Assembly (NCBI RefSeq): GCF_001279005.1
Contig: NZ_LGCN01000120.1
Span: forward strand, 153,888-217,887
Source: Streptomyces caelestis
GTDB taxonomy: Bacteria; Actinomycetota; Actinomycetes; Streptomycetales; Streptomycetaceae
Length of the DNA stretch: 64,000 bases
Direction: 5' to 3'
A program made the position numbers and the translations under genes. Shown one piece after another: positions 8,702 to 16,749 of the stretch (positions are counted from its first letter, which is position 1; every line of letters begins with the position of its first letter). The notes under the pieces are model-generated. The model saw only the letters and a program-made list of their open reading frames with translations. It had not been told where the DNA came from and ran no database searches.

Positions 8702-9035
8702 TTTCTGGCCCCTGCGACGCCGGCGGCACGCGTGTCGCCGGTTCCGGCGACGCGAACCGCCTCACGGCCGAGGCCGGGGAACGAGTGGTCGTCCCGCGGC
8801 GTACCGATCCCGCTGCGGGGAGGTTCTCGTGCACGGCGAGCGCCGGCGGACAAGCACGGAGTCACGAAGGCGACTTGGGGGGCAAGCTGCCCGTCATCCG
8901 ATGGCTCACAGTACTCAGCGAAAGATCATCCGCACTACCCGGACGAGTCCTTCCACTTGTGCACATCGCCGCCCCGCCCCGCCCCGCCTCGGCACGGCCT
9001 CGGCCGATCCGTTCACCGGGCGGGTCGCCGACGGT
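8702..9035. other. Intergenic stretch, no supported gene
   Basis: Codon-position bias is not gene-like in any frame. A short inverted repeat around 8729-8754 (CGTGTCGCCGG and CCGGCGACGCG) could be a weak terminator on the minus strand for the TetR gene. Confidence 0.35.
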
Positions 9036-9701
9036 TCAGGCGCGCGGCAGTATGCCCAGGAGCGTCGAGGTGAAGGAGGTGCGCAGGGCGTCACGCAGAT
9101 CCAGGTGGAGCACGCCGAGGGCGGGCTCCTCCGCGTAGGCGGCGAGGAGGCTGGGCGGCGGCGGGACGTAGGCCGACAGGGCGCCCGCCGAGACCAGGCT
9201 CATCAGGCAGAACAGCTGCGCGCCGTCGCCGAGTTCGGGCACGTGGCGGCGCACGAGCCCGGTCATGTCCGCGAGCCGCTTGAGGGAGGAGCGCTTGTGC
9301 CGCTTGACCGCCTCGACGGAGACGTTGTGCTCGAGGACGCCGCCCTGCGCGCCGAAGAGGTCGCACAGCACCACCCGGCTCGCCAGCGAGCGGCTGAGGA
9401 TCTCGGCCAGCCGGCCCGCCCGCACCTCCGGCGCGGCATCCGCCTCGATGCCCGCGGCCAGTTCCTCCGCCAGCTCGGCGAGCCACCTCTCCAGGAAGAT
9501 GTCCAGCAGTTCGAGCAGTACCGCCTCGCGTGACTCGAAGTACCGCAGGACGTTCGACTTGGCCAGGCCCACCCGCCGGCTGAGTTCGTTGAGGCTCACC
9601 TCGGCCACGGGCATCTCGTCGAGCATCGCCGCCGCGGTGTCCAGGATCGCCCGGCGGCGGATCTCCCGCTGCTCCTCGCTTCGCGCCCGCTGAAATGTCA
9701 C
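9036..9701 (-). CDS. TetR-family regulator of the divergent SDR
   Basis: This 221-residue protein has an N-terminal helix-turn-helix (RRRAILDTAAAMLDE, then LNELSRRVGLAKSNVLRYFESREAV) and a C-terminal TetR_C domain with LVRRHVPELGDGAQLF. It resembles regulators that sit next to oxidoreductases. It is divergent from the SDR gene across 100 bp that contains a near-perfect palindrome, the classic layout for a repressor controlling itself and its neighbour. Confidence 0.93.
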   Translation of the reverse strand: MTFQRARSEEQREIRRRAILDTAAAMLDEMPVAEVSLNELSRRVGLAKSNVLRYFESREAVLLELLDIFLERWLAELAEELAAGIEADAAPEVRAGRLAEILSRSLASRVVLCDLFGAQGGVLEHNVSVEAVKRHKRSSLKRLADMTGLVRRHVPELGDGAQLFCLMSLVSAGALSAYVPPPPSLLAAYAEEPALGVLHLDLRDALRTSFTSTLLGILPRA

Positions 9702-9719
9702 CCCCTCAGCCTAGCTTAG

Positions 9720-9754
9720 AGACCACCGGTCCCTTGACAAGGGACCGGTGGTCT
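9720..9754 (+). promoter_or_regulatory. Palindromic operator between TetR and SDR genes
   Basis: Arms 9720-9735 (AGACCACCGGTCCCTT) and 9739-9754 are exact reverse complements separated by GAC. This gives a 35-bp site in the divergent spacer. The SDR promoter -35 element lies in its centre, so a bound repressor would directly block RNA polymerase. Confidence 0.85.
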
Positions 9755-9762
9755 TTTACGTT
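9734..9762 (+). promoter_or_regulatory. Promoter of the SDR gene
   Basis: TTGACA at 9734-9739 is followed after 17 bp by TACGTT at 9757-9762, a good vegetative-type promoter. It overlaps the operator. The start codon is 40 bp further on. Confidence 0.65.
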
Positions 9763-9763
9763 G

Positions 9764-9790
9764 ACCCTTGTAACAGACCGATGGTTCTTT
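9764..9790 (+). promoter_or_regulatory. Degenerate second copy of the TetR operator
   Basis: ACCCTTGTAACAGACCGATG and the following bases closely repeat the right part of the 9720-9754 operator (CCCTTG, GACCGRTGGT, TCTTT in the same order). It sits at the transcription start region, so it may give cooperative or tighter repression. Confidence 0.5.
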
Positions 9791-9801
9791 AGGAGGGTGT
9801 C

Positions 9802-10704
9802 GTGAGCAGCGACTGGACCGAGCAACACATCCCCGATCAACACGGCCGGGTGGCGGTCGTGACCGGCGCCAACACCGGATTGGGCTTCGAGACCGCCCGG
9901 ATGCTCGCCGCACGCGGGGCGACGGTGGTCCTGGCCGTCCGCGACGTCGAGAAGGGCAGGCGGGCGGCCGCCCGCATCGCCGGCGACGTCACCGTCCAGG
10001 CTCTCGACCTGGCCTCCCTGGAGTCGATCCGGTCCGCGGCGGCCGATCTGCGCGCGGTCCACCCGCGTATCGACCTCCTGATCAACAACGCGGGGGTGAT
10101 GCACACCCCGCGACGGACCACCGTCGACGGCTTCGAGCTGCAGTTCGGCACCAACCACCTCGGCCACTTCGCCCTGACCGGTCTGCTGCTGGACCGGCTG
10201 CTGCCCGTCCCCGGCTCCCGCGTCGTGACGGTCAGCAGCACCGGTCACCGCATCCGGGCCGCCATCCACTTCGACGACCTCCAGTGGGAGCGTTCCTACA
10301 GCCGCGTCGCCGCCTACGGCCAGGCCAAACTCGCCAACCTGATGTTCACGTACGAACTGCAGCGCCGGCTCGCACCCCACGGCACCACGATCGCGGTGGC
10401 CGCCCACCCCGGCGTCTCCAACACCGAGCTCGCCCGCAACCTGCCCGCCCCGCTCCGCGCGCCCGTCACCTGGCTCGCGCCGCTGCTCGCCCAGAAGCCC
10501 GAGATGGGCGCCCTGCCCACCCTGCGCGCCGCCACCGATCCCGCGGTCGTCGGCGGCCAGTACTACGGCCCCGGCAACCGGAGCGAGACCCGAGACCACC
10601 CCAAGCTGGTCACTTCCAGCCCCGACTCCCACGACCAGGCCGTTCAGCAGCGCCTGTGGACCGTCTCCGAGGAGCTCACCGGGGTGACGTTTCCCGTGCG
10701 GTGA
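9802..10704 (+). CDS. Short-chain dehydrogenase/reductase (retinol-dehydrogenase-like)
   Basis: The 300-residue oxidoreductase starts at GTG after GGAGGGTGTC. It has the nucleotide-binding TGANTGLG (21-28), NNAG at 95-98, catalytic Ser145/146 in VTVSSTG, and Tyr172/Lys176 in AYGQAKLAN. The C-terminal part after residue 200 (AAHPGVSNTELARN) is typical of light-dependent protochlorophyllide/retinol dehydrogenase-like SDRs. It should use NAD(P)H on a small alcohol or ketone. It is regulated by the divergent TetR protein through the overlapping operator and promoter. Confidence 0.93.
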   Translation: MSSDWTEQHIPDQHGRVAVVTGANTGLGFETARMLAARGATVVLAVRDVEKGRRAAARIAGDVTVQALDLASLESIRSAAADLRAVHPRIDLLINNAGVMHTPRRTTVDGFELQFGTNHLGHFALTGLLLDRLLPVPGSRVVTVSSTGHRIRAAIHFDDLQWERSYSRVAAYGQAKLANLMFTYELQRRLAPHGTTIAVAAHPGVSNTELARNLPAPLRAPVTWLAPLLAQKPEMGALPTLRAATDPAVVGGQYYGPGNRSETRDHPKLVTSSPDSHDQAVQQRLWTVSEELTGVTFPVR

Positions 10705-10749
10705 AGCGGTGACCCCACGGCGTGGTGCCGGGTGGGACGACCGGTCCGC

Positions 10750-10953
10750 CTATGGCGTCGTGGCCTCGGACACGGCACTGATGATGTTCGACGCCATGGC
10801 GTCGAAGTTCTCCCGGAAGAAGCCGGTCCTGTTGTAGAACCCTTCCTCCGAGAATCCCCTGTTCGTCAGGAACATAGGGGCGACGGCCGTGAGCGCCGCA
10901 TGGACGACGTGCAGTTCGCGGGAGGTCAGGGTGAACTCCCGGGGCTCAGGCAA
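10750..10953 (-). CDS. Small conserved-looking hypothetical protein
   Basis: The reading frame can be opened at TTG 10989, but bases 10989-10961 form a strong promoter. The more likely start is therefore the TTG at 10953, giving 67 residues (LPEPREFTLTSRELHVVHAA and onward). The protein has a helix, then PMFLTNRGFSEEGFYNRTGF, and a C-terminal helix FDAMASNIISAVSEA. I do not recognise it. Base composition is lower in GC than its neighbours. It has no obvious operon partner and lies between two plus-strand genes. Confidence 0.65.
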   Translation of the reverse strand: MPEPREFTLTSRELHVVHAALTAVAPMFLTNRGFSEEGFYNRTGFFRENFDAMASNIISAVSEATTP

Positions 10954-10960
10954 CGCAAGA

Positions 10961-10989
10961 ACCGTAGAAGAGTGTGTTGGTACTGTCAA
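10961..10989 (-). promoter_or_regulatory. Strong promoter for the small hypothetical gene
   Basis: On the minus strand TTGACA (10989-10984) is followed by a 17-bp spacer and TACGGT (10966-10961). Transcription would start just before the TTG at 10953, giving a nearly leaderless message. Confidence 0.6.
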
Positions 10990-11138
10990 CGGAGTCTATG
11001 CTGCGAGGGTCGTTCGATTCTCACCGGTCCGGCGAGCCGGTCGATGCGGATCGAGTGACCCCTGGGTGCTGTGATTCGGCTATACCGTTCTGCTGGGACG
11101 TCAGGCGCAGGCTGACGTGCGGATGAGTTGGGGGGACG

Positions 11139-12458
11139 ATGATCGACTATCGCAAGGCGCCGAACGTTCCGGTCTGGACGCTGGCGACAGGTGACGTCCA
11201 GGTGCCGGCGGTGGCCGGGGACGGGCCGATGACGGCTGAGCGTCTGGCCGAACTGCGCGGGGTGCTGGCCGCGTTGGCCGACCGGCCGATCGCCACACTC
11301 GAGTTGCATCCGCTGCCGGACAAGCTCGACCGCAGCCGGGGCATCTCGCTCGATGCCGCGAGTCCGCTGGCGCAGCACCTGTCGCAGCTGATCACACAGT
11401 CGGCGCGCGGTTCCGCGGCGGCCAAGGCGACGGCTTCCGGCGAGGGGCTGTACGTCATGGTGGTTCCGGCGAAGGTCGCCAAGCAGGTCGGTCAGGGCAT
11501 CCTCCGCCCGATGAGGTCGAAGGCGGTGGCCGGCGGTATCCGTGGCCCCATCGTGAATCCGACGACGGGCAAGATCGCCGCCCAGGCCACGTTCGTGCCT
11601 GCCGGAGGAGCGGCAGCGGCTGGTACGGCCGGCGGGGCCGGTGCGACCGCCGGTGCCGCGGCCGCCGGGGGCACGCTGCTCACCGTGGCCGCACCGCTCG
11701 TCCTCATGGCCGTGGCGGTCGGGGTGAGCGCGCACGCCGACGCCAAGCGGCAGGAGGCCATCGAGCACATCACGGAACTGCTGGAGCAGCTTCAGGCGGA
11801 CAAGCTCGACGACGAGCACAGCGCGCTCAACGGCTGCCGTCCCGCCATCGACAAGGCCACGGCCGTCCTGCTGGACCAGGGCAAGCTCGGCGTCTCGCTG
11901 GGACTCGACTCGGCGGTGCACGCCATCGACACCGCGCTGAGCAAGGCCGACATCCGCCTGGCCCGGTGGACGAGCGCGCTCGACAAGCTTCCCGACGGCG
12001 CGCCCGTCGAGATCGGCACGCTGACCGAGTCGTTCCCCGGTGTGGACGAACAGGGTGGCACGTTCCGCACCCACCTCGAACTGGCCGCCCTGGCGATCGC
12101 GTTGAAGCGGCGTGTCAACGTCCTCCAGGCGGTCGAGCTGGCCCAGAGCGAGCCCGACAACCTGTTCGAGAACTTCACTCGCGCGCTGCGGGGTGACGAG
12201 CAGCGCCTCGACGAGCTGGAGAAGGGCCTTGCCGGTGTCGTGCTGCGGCTGTCGGCGTTGAAGCTGGCCCGACCGAAGAGTGTGCGTCCCGTCCTGACGA
12301 CCGGTGAGGTCGACCGTCTGATGCATACGGCGTACCAGATCCGTGGGCTGGGCGACGGCGTCGCGGTGGGCGGCCGCCCGACGGACGTGGCGATCGAGAT
12401 CGCCCGTGACAAGGACGGCTCGGTGGTCGTGTTCCCCGCGCTGCCCGCGGAGGCGTAG
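11139..12458 (+). CDS. Hypothetical protein with central Gly/Ala-rich membrane segment
   Basis: The 439-residue protein starts at ATG after GGGGGGA. An N-terminal alpha/beta region (1-140) precedes a low-complexity Ala/Gly run and one or two membrane helices (about 145-200, ending LLTVAAPLVLMAVAVGVSAH). A long helical, Glu/Lys-rich C-terminal half follows (EAIEHITELLEQLQADKLDD), then a beta tail ending VVVFPALPAEA. The layout suggests a membrane-anchored protein with a coiled-coil domain. I do not recognise a family. It is followed after 34 bp by the convergent HATPase gene. Confidence 0.85.
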   Translation: MIDYRKAPNVPVWTLATGDVQVPAVAGDGPMTAERLAELRGVLAALADRPIATLELHPLPDKLDRSRGISLDAASPLAQHLSQLITQSARGSAAAKATASGEGLYVMVVPAKVAKQVGQGILRPMRSKAVAGGIRGPIVNPTTGKIAAQATFVPAGGAAAAGTAGGAGATAGAAAAGGTLLTVAAPLVLMAVAVGVSAHADAKRQEAIEHITELLEQLQADKLDDEHSALNGCRPAIDKATAVLLDQGKLGVSLGLDSAVHAIDTALSKADIRLARWTSALDKLPDGAPVEIGTLTESFPGVDEQGGTFRTHLELAALAIALKRRVNVLQAVELAQSEPDNLFENFTRALRGDEQRLDELEKGLAGVVLRLSALKLARPKSVRPVLTTGEVDRLMHTAYQIRGLGDGVAVGGRPTDVAIEIARDKDGSVVVFPALPAEA

Positions 12459-12492
12459 GCGCGCGGGCTCCGGCTCTCCCCGGCTGGCGCCG

Positions 12493-12945
12493 TCACCCGT
12501 CGACCGGCGTCGTCAACACCGCCCGGACGGTCTTGCCGCTGGGCGGGTAGGGGACGCAGTCCCAGTGGTCGGCGAGGGCGGTGACGAGGGTCAGGCCGCG
12601 TCCGCCGGTGGGGAGGGGGTCGGGCGCGGTGTCCGTGGGGCGGCGGGGGTGCGGGCGGAGGTCTCCGCGGGCGTCGCTGACCTCGACGCGGAGACGGTCG
12701 GCGGCCGGGTCGAGGACGAGGGTGAGCCGGAAGCAGCGGCCGGGCACGCGGCCGTGCAGGACGGCGTTGGCGGCGAGTTCCGCGACGACGAGTTCGGCGC
12801 GCTCCGTGAGGTCGTGGGAAGCGCCCCGGGAGCGCAGCTCGGTCACCGCGAGCAGCCGGGCGAGACGGGCGCCGCGCCGGGTGGACGACAGCAGCTGGGT
12901 GAAGGTGTGAACGGGCGTGCCGACGTGAGGTGTTGCGTGGTTCAT
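12493..12945 (-). CDS. HATPase_c ATP-binding protein (RsbW/SpoIIAB-like, AbaA-type)
   Basis: The 150-residue protein has the GHKL ATP-binding fold: an N box ERAELVVAELAANAVLHG (about 50-67), a DARGDLRP region (G1), and GGRGLTLVTALADHW (G2). Streptomyces encodes many such stand-alone anti-sigma-like ATPases beside WhiJ-type XRE and DUF397 genes. Its promoter region carries the same spaced palindrome (12992-13014) as the XRE/DUF397 locus 3.6 kb away, suggesting shared control. The ATG start is followed directly by conserved sequence. Confidence 0.9.
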   Translation of the reverse strand: MNHATPHVGTPVHTFTQLLSSTRRGARLARLLAVTELRSRGASHDLTERAELVVAELAANAVLHGRVPGRCFRLTLVLDPAADRLRVEVSDARGDLRPHPRRPTDTAPDPLPTGGRGLTLVTALADHWDCVPYPPSGKTVRAVLTTPVDG

Positions 12946-12991
12946 GGCGCCAGGGTGGCGGCCGGACGCGGGCGGGGGCGAGTGCCGCGCC

Positions 12992-13014
12992 CCGTACGGG
13001 GAGGAGGCGTACGG
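12992..13014. promoter_or_regulatory. WhiJ-type operator copy 1 (CCGTACG-N9-CGTACGG)
   Basis: CCGTACG at 12992-12998 and CGTACGG at 13008-13014 are inverted half-sites nine bases apart, about 47 bp upstream of the HATPase start. The surrounding 60 bp match the 16569-16640 region closely, including the flank GTGGCGG..CGGACG. The rest of the 339-bp gap up to the DUF1963-like gene at 13285 holds no gene that I can support. Confidence 0.7.
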
Positions 13015-13284
13015 ACGGGGGGAGGCGGGCGGTACGCCGGATTCCCGCGCCGCCGTGTGAGGAACGCGGGAAGGCGGCAGAGGGTTCCCGGAGCGCGTCC
13101 GCGGCCGGGCCGGTCGAGCGGTTCGGCGGTCGGTGGGAGAGCCTTCGCGGCGGCGTGGCGCGTCGGCCGGCCCGCCGTCCACGCTGTCACCGCGGCTGGG
13201 GTGGGCGGGCGTCGCGGCCGGTTGAGCGTGGACGCCGATCGAGGCGGCGGGGGACTGTCGGTGGCGGGTGACAGGATCACCGGC

Positions 13285-14355
13285 ATGGTTTTCGTACGGA
13301 CGACTCCACCGCGGCCCGTCGAGGTGACCGCGGTCTTTCCCGAACTGGCTCCGCTGGCGCGTCCTGCGATCCGGCTGCATCCCCGTCCGGGATCGCCTTC
13401 GGTCAAGGACAGCTCGGTCGGGGGCCCGTTGCTGTGGCCGGCCGACGAACCCTGGCCGCACTGCGAGGACGCGCACCTGCACGGCGACAGCGGGTTCCGC
13501 GAGTCGCCGGCACAGGTGCGGCTCGGCAGGCACAGCCGGGCCCGGCGGTACGAGGCCCCCGACGGCCCCTCGTTCACGCCCGAGGAGCAGGCGGCCCTGG
13601 AGCAGAAGGCCGAGAGGTACGCGGAGCTGCTCGACGCCGGCCCTCCCTGGCCCGCGGAGCGCCCGGTCCCCCTGTTGCCCGTGGCCCAGCTGTACGTGCG
13701 CGACGTACCCCTGCTGCGGCCGCCCGGAGAGGCCGATCTGCTCCAGGTCCTCTGGTGTCCCTACGACCACGAGCCCAACTGGAAGCCCGCGACCGCGGTG
13801 TTCTGGCGGTCCGCCGCCTCGGTCGTCGACGTCCTCGCCACGCCACCGGAACCGTATGAGGCGAACTGCTCGGGCTATGTGCCGGAGCCGTGTCCGCTGG
13901 CCCCGGAAGCGATCACCGAGTATCCCAACAGCCTGGATCTGACCACGGAGTTGAGGAAGGTGGTGGGGGACTGGAGCAGATGGCAGGCGGCCGGTGCGGA
14001 CGTGGACGGCTCGTACGCGGAGTATCCGGCGGAGTTCTACGACGGCAATCTGGCCAACGCTCCCGGCTGGAAGGTCGGCGGCTGGCCGCCGTGGGGCCGC
14101 ACCGACCCGTACCGCCGGTACTGCACCGTCTGCGACGCGCAGATGGTCCCGTTGCTGACCATCGCCTCCTTCGAATGGGACAGCAGCAGGTACGGCTGGG
14201 TGCCGTACGAGGACCGGGCCGCCTACGCCGACGGTCGCCCCGCCGGTCTGTCCCCCGCGCAGCCGACGAGGGTGGAAGTGGGCAGCACCGACAACATGCA
14301 GCTCTACGTCTGCCCGACCTCCCCCGAGCACCCGCACACCGACCTGATCCAATGA
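13285..14355 (+). CDS. DUF1963/YwqG-like protein
   Basis: The 356-residue protein starts at ATG 13285. The sequence GGPLLWPADEPWPHC at about residue 48 and LLPVAQLYVRDVP match the opening of YwqG/DUF1963 proteins. KVGGWPPWGRTDP and CTVCDAQMVPLLTIASFEWD, with paired cysteines, match the later part. The length is normal. The family is widespread, is often found with SMI1/KNR4 proteins, and has no firm biochemical role. It is monocistronic here. Confidence 0.85.
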   Translation: MVFVRTTPPRPVEVTAVFPELAPLARPAIRLHPRPGSPSVKDSSVGGPLLWPADEPWPHCEDAHLHGDSGFRESPAQVRLGRHSRARRYEAPDGPSFTPEEQAALEQKAERYAELLDAGPPWPAERPVPLLPVAQLYVRDVPLLRPPGEADLLQVLWCPYDHEPNWKPATAVFWRSAASVVDVLATPPEPYEANCSGYVPEPCPLAPEAITEYPNSLDLTTELRKVVGDWSRWQAAGADVDGSYAEYPAEFYDGNLANAPGWKVGGWPPWGRTDPYRRYCTVCDAQMVPLLTIASFEWDSSRYGWVPYEDRAAYADGRPAGLSPAQPTRVEVGSTDNMQLYVCPTSPEHPHTDLIQ

Positions 14356-14503
14356 AGGTCGGCTCCGGGGCGGGCTCCTCCGCGGAGGCGGAGAGGAGTC
14401 GGTGCGCTTTCGGAGCGGGCATGCACGAGGCGCTGGGGGCCGGGCCGTGAACCGAGCGGGCCGCACCCCGGAGTGGGGCGCGGCCGGGTGTGCGCCCTTG
14501 GTG

Positions 14504-15523
14504 TCAGTCGGCCGAGGACCCGGGGTCCGTCATCCCTTGGCTGGGGACCGCGGTGTGTTCCGGCCTCTGGACGGGGGCGGGGACGCGGTCCGTGGAGGAG
14601 GGGACGGCGAAGACCTCGTTGAGGGTGGTGGCGTCGATGGCGCGGTCGAACCAGAGATCCAGGATCGGCATGTCCGTGCAGGTGGTGACGCGCTGTCGGG
14701 TCTCTTCCGTCAGCGAGAAGCCGCGGCGCTCCATCAGGCGCAGCAGTTGCTCGGCCTTTCCGGCCGCGCGCCCTTCCTCACGTCCTTCCTCGCGTCCTTC
14801 CTTGAGTCCTTCTTCCTGTCCTGCAAGGCGAGCGTCGCCCACGATGGTGCCTCGCCTGGGGGTGAAGAGGGTTTCCATCAGGTTCCTCCAGATTTTCCGG
14901 GCGTGTTCGCTGCCCAAGCCGTCCTCGATCAGTCCCGCCAGGTCGTCCCGCGCTTCGCGGTCCGTGTCCTGGGCCAAGGCCTCGCCCATGACCGTCAGTA
15001 TGCCCTCGATGTCCGGTGCGTTGCTGTGGATCCACAGGCAGAACGCGGCGAAGTCCAGGTCGGCCGAGGCGTCCTGGACCCGGCTCACCCGCGGAACGTT
15101 CGCCGGGCCCAGCACGTGGGGCACCGTCACCTGGGTGGGACGCCCCAGACCGGTGTGCAGGGGTCTGGCCGCCCACGCAGCCGTCGCCGTGTCCACGCAC
15201 AGGACCAGCAGGACGACCTCGAGCCTGTACCGGTCACGCAAGTACGCGACGTAGTACGGCCAGGAGGTCTCCTTCTTCGTCTCGATGCGGGTCTGCGCCT
15301 CGACCAGCAGGATGAACGGATCACGCCCGTCGGGACGGACCACCCGCAGCACGGAGTCCATCTGCCGGGTGAACATCTTCGGGGCGCTGGACGCGTCCGT
15401 CGGGAGGATCTCGGTGGTGACACCGGGCGGGATTCCGAGGTCCAGGAGGTCCAGCGCACGGTTCAGCGCTTTCGGACGTCCCGGCAGGAAGCCGTGCAGG
15501 GTGTCGTGACTGACGTTGGGCAT
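14504..15523 (-). CDS. Rpn-family recombination-promoting nuclease (PD-(D/E)XK)
   Basis: The 339-residue protein resembles RpnA-like/DUF4351 nucleases. The N-terminal PD-(D/E)XK core has the acidic DSVLRVVRPDGRDPFILLVE region with the E-x-Q motif VEAQTRIE in place of ExK, and a helix-strand continuation LEVVLLVLCVDTA. A repetitive charged linker (GLKEGREEGREEGR) precedes a C-terminal four-helix region. Family members cut DNA and promote RecA-independent recombination. The acidic direct-repeat linker is typical and prone to length changes. It stands alone. Confidence 0.88.
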   Translation of the reverse strand: MPNVSHDTLHGFLPGRPKALNRALDLLDLGIPPGVTTEILPTDASSAPKMFTRQMDSVLRVVRPDGRDPFILLVEAQTRIETKKETSWPYYVAYLRDRYRLEVVLLVLCVDTATAAWAARPLHTGLGRPTQVTVPHVLGPANVPRVSRVQDASADLDFAAFCLWIHSNAPDIEGILTVMGEALAQDTDREARDDLAGLIEDGLGSEHARKIWRNLMETLFTPRRGTIVGDARLAGQEEGLKEGREEGREEGRAAGKAEQLLRLMERRGFSLTEETRQRVTTCTDMPILDLWFDRAIDATTLNEVFAVPSSTDRVPAPVQRPEHTAVPSQGMTDPGSSAD

Positions 15524-15649
15524 GAGGTGAAACTATGCGCGAAGCAAGAACATTCGTTGGCTTTTGAGGCGTGATCACCCTTTTGGTGGATACCTCTGCG
15601 GTTGACGCCGAGGCGTGCGGTCAGGGCGGGGGTGAGTGCCGGGGCTGCT

Positions 15650-16117
15650 CTACGCGCACGGGCAGGCCGGTTCGGGGAGCGTGCGGTTCGGGGAGCACGT
15701 GACCACGGCCAGGGTGAGGTAGGAGGGGCGTTCGAGGTAGTGGCCGTACGAGACGTCGGCGCCCGCGCGCAGGCGTTCGGCGGCGGCGTCCACCAGCCGG
15801 ACCAGGCGCGCGGTGTCCCGGTCGCCCTCCGCCGCGAACCGGGGCGTGTACTCGGCCAGCCGCTCACCGAGCCAGGCCGCCGCCTCCTTCGCCTCGTCCC
15901 AGGTGCCCCGGACCAGTGAGCGGGGCTTGACGAGCCAGTACGCCGTCTCCAGGGGCGGGAGGTCCGACGTGCGGAACTCCGCGGCGACCTGGCGGTAGCG
16001 GTCGATCAGCTCCGGTCTGCTCCCGGCCGGGGGCGGATCGGGGTGCGGGGGCCGCCGCAGGGCCTCGTCGTCGAAGCGCGCCTTCGGGCCGGTCCAGAGG
16101 TAGGCGTGGTGGTGCAC
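15650..16117 (-). CDS. Hypothetical protein linked to DUF397 locus
   Basis: The 155-residue product starts at the GTG encoding VHHHAYLWTG, with GGAG 10 bases upstream. It contains a helical PELIDRYRQVAAEFRTSDLP region and YWLVKPRSLVRGTWDEAKEA, and ends with SPNRTLPEPACPCA. I do not recognise a domain. It follows the small DUF397 gene on the same strand, 86 bp downstream. Upstream in-frame sequence is a Pro/Arg-rich shadow, so the later start is preferred. Confidence 0.7.
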   Translation of the reverse strand: MHHHAYLWTGPKARFDDEALRRPPHPDPPPAGSRPELIDRYRQVAAEFRTSDLPPLETAYWLVKPRSLVRGTWDEAKEAAAWLGERLAEYTPRFAAEGDRDTARLVRLVDAAAERLRAGADVSYGHYLERPSYLTLAVVTCSPNRTLPEPACPCA

Positions 16118-16203
16118 GTGCTGCTCCCGTTGCGAGGAGCGCCGGCGGCCGGACGCGGGGAGGAACCCGGTCCGGCCGGCGGCGGGGAGGGGAGGGGGGA
16201 GGG

Positions 16204-16428
16204 TCAGGCGCCGAGGCCGAAGCGCGCCGGGTCGATACCGGCGGCGTCCAGCTCCTCGGTGGTGAACCGCAGCGGCTGCGCGTCCGGCCGCTTGCTGTCG
16301 CCCAGCGCCCAGGCGTCCTCGCCGATCCGGGCGAGGGTCACGCATCCTTCGGTGCAGGGGCCGCCGCACGCCTTCGTGAACGAGGCCCCGCTGATGTCGA
16401 GCGCGTAGAGGTCGGTTCCGTTCTGCAT
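16204..16428 (-). CDS. DUF397 domain protein
   Basis: This small 74-residue acidic protein has the DUF397 pattern: ISGASFTKACGG, GCVTLARIGEDAWALGDSKR and LRFTTEELDAAGID, matching the family signature of a Cys-Val strand, DSK and F(T/S)..E. DUF397 proteins accompany WhiJ/AbaA-type XRE regulators and are thought to bind or antagonise them. It is divergent from the XRE gene across a region with a perfect 23-bp palindrome. Confidence 0.88.
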   Translation of the reverse strand: MQNGTDLYALDISGASFTKACGGPCTEGCVTLARIGEDAWALGDSKRPDAQPLRFTTEELDAAGIDPARFGLGA

Positions 16429-16617
16429 GACTGCACCTTCCAGTTCGTCCGACGCGGCCGGGTCCGGCCGCCACCGCCCGTGGTGGGCGGGAGTGCACGG
16501 GAGGGGAGACGGCCGCCCGGTCGTTTCCGCAGGTGAGCGGTGGACGGGGGCGGTTCCTCCCGGCTCTCCGTGACCTCAGGGTGGCGGTCGGACGGGGGCG
16601 GGGACGAGTGTGGCACC

Positions 16618-16640
16618 CCGTACGCTGAGTCAGCGTACGG
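16618..16640. promoter_or_regulatory. WhiJ-type operator copy 2 (CCGTACG-N9-CGTACGG)
   Basis: The 23-bp site has 11-bp perfect arms, CCGTACGCTGA and TCAGCGTACGG, around one central base. It lies in the divergent spacer between the DUF397 gene and the XRE regulator. Half-sites and spacing are identical to those at 12992-13014. It is the likely binding site of the XRE protein. Confidence 0.78.
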
Positions 16641-16749
16641 ACACGAAGAGTGGACGGTACGTCTGATGATCCGTCAGGCTGGAGGTGGACGCGGGCGGCG
16701 CGAGGAGCCGTCGTGGTGCGCGGTGCGGAGGAGAGGAAAGGGGCGGCGG

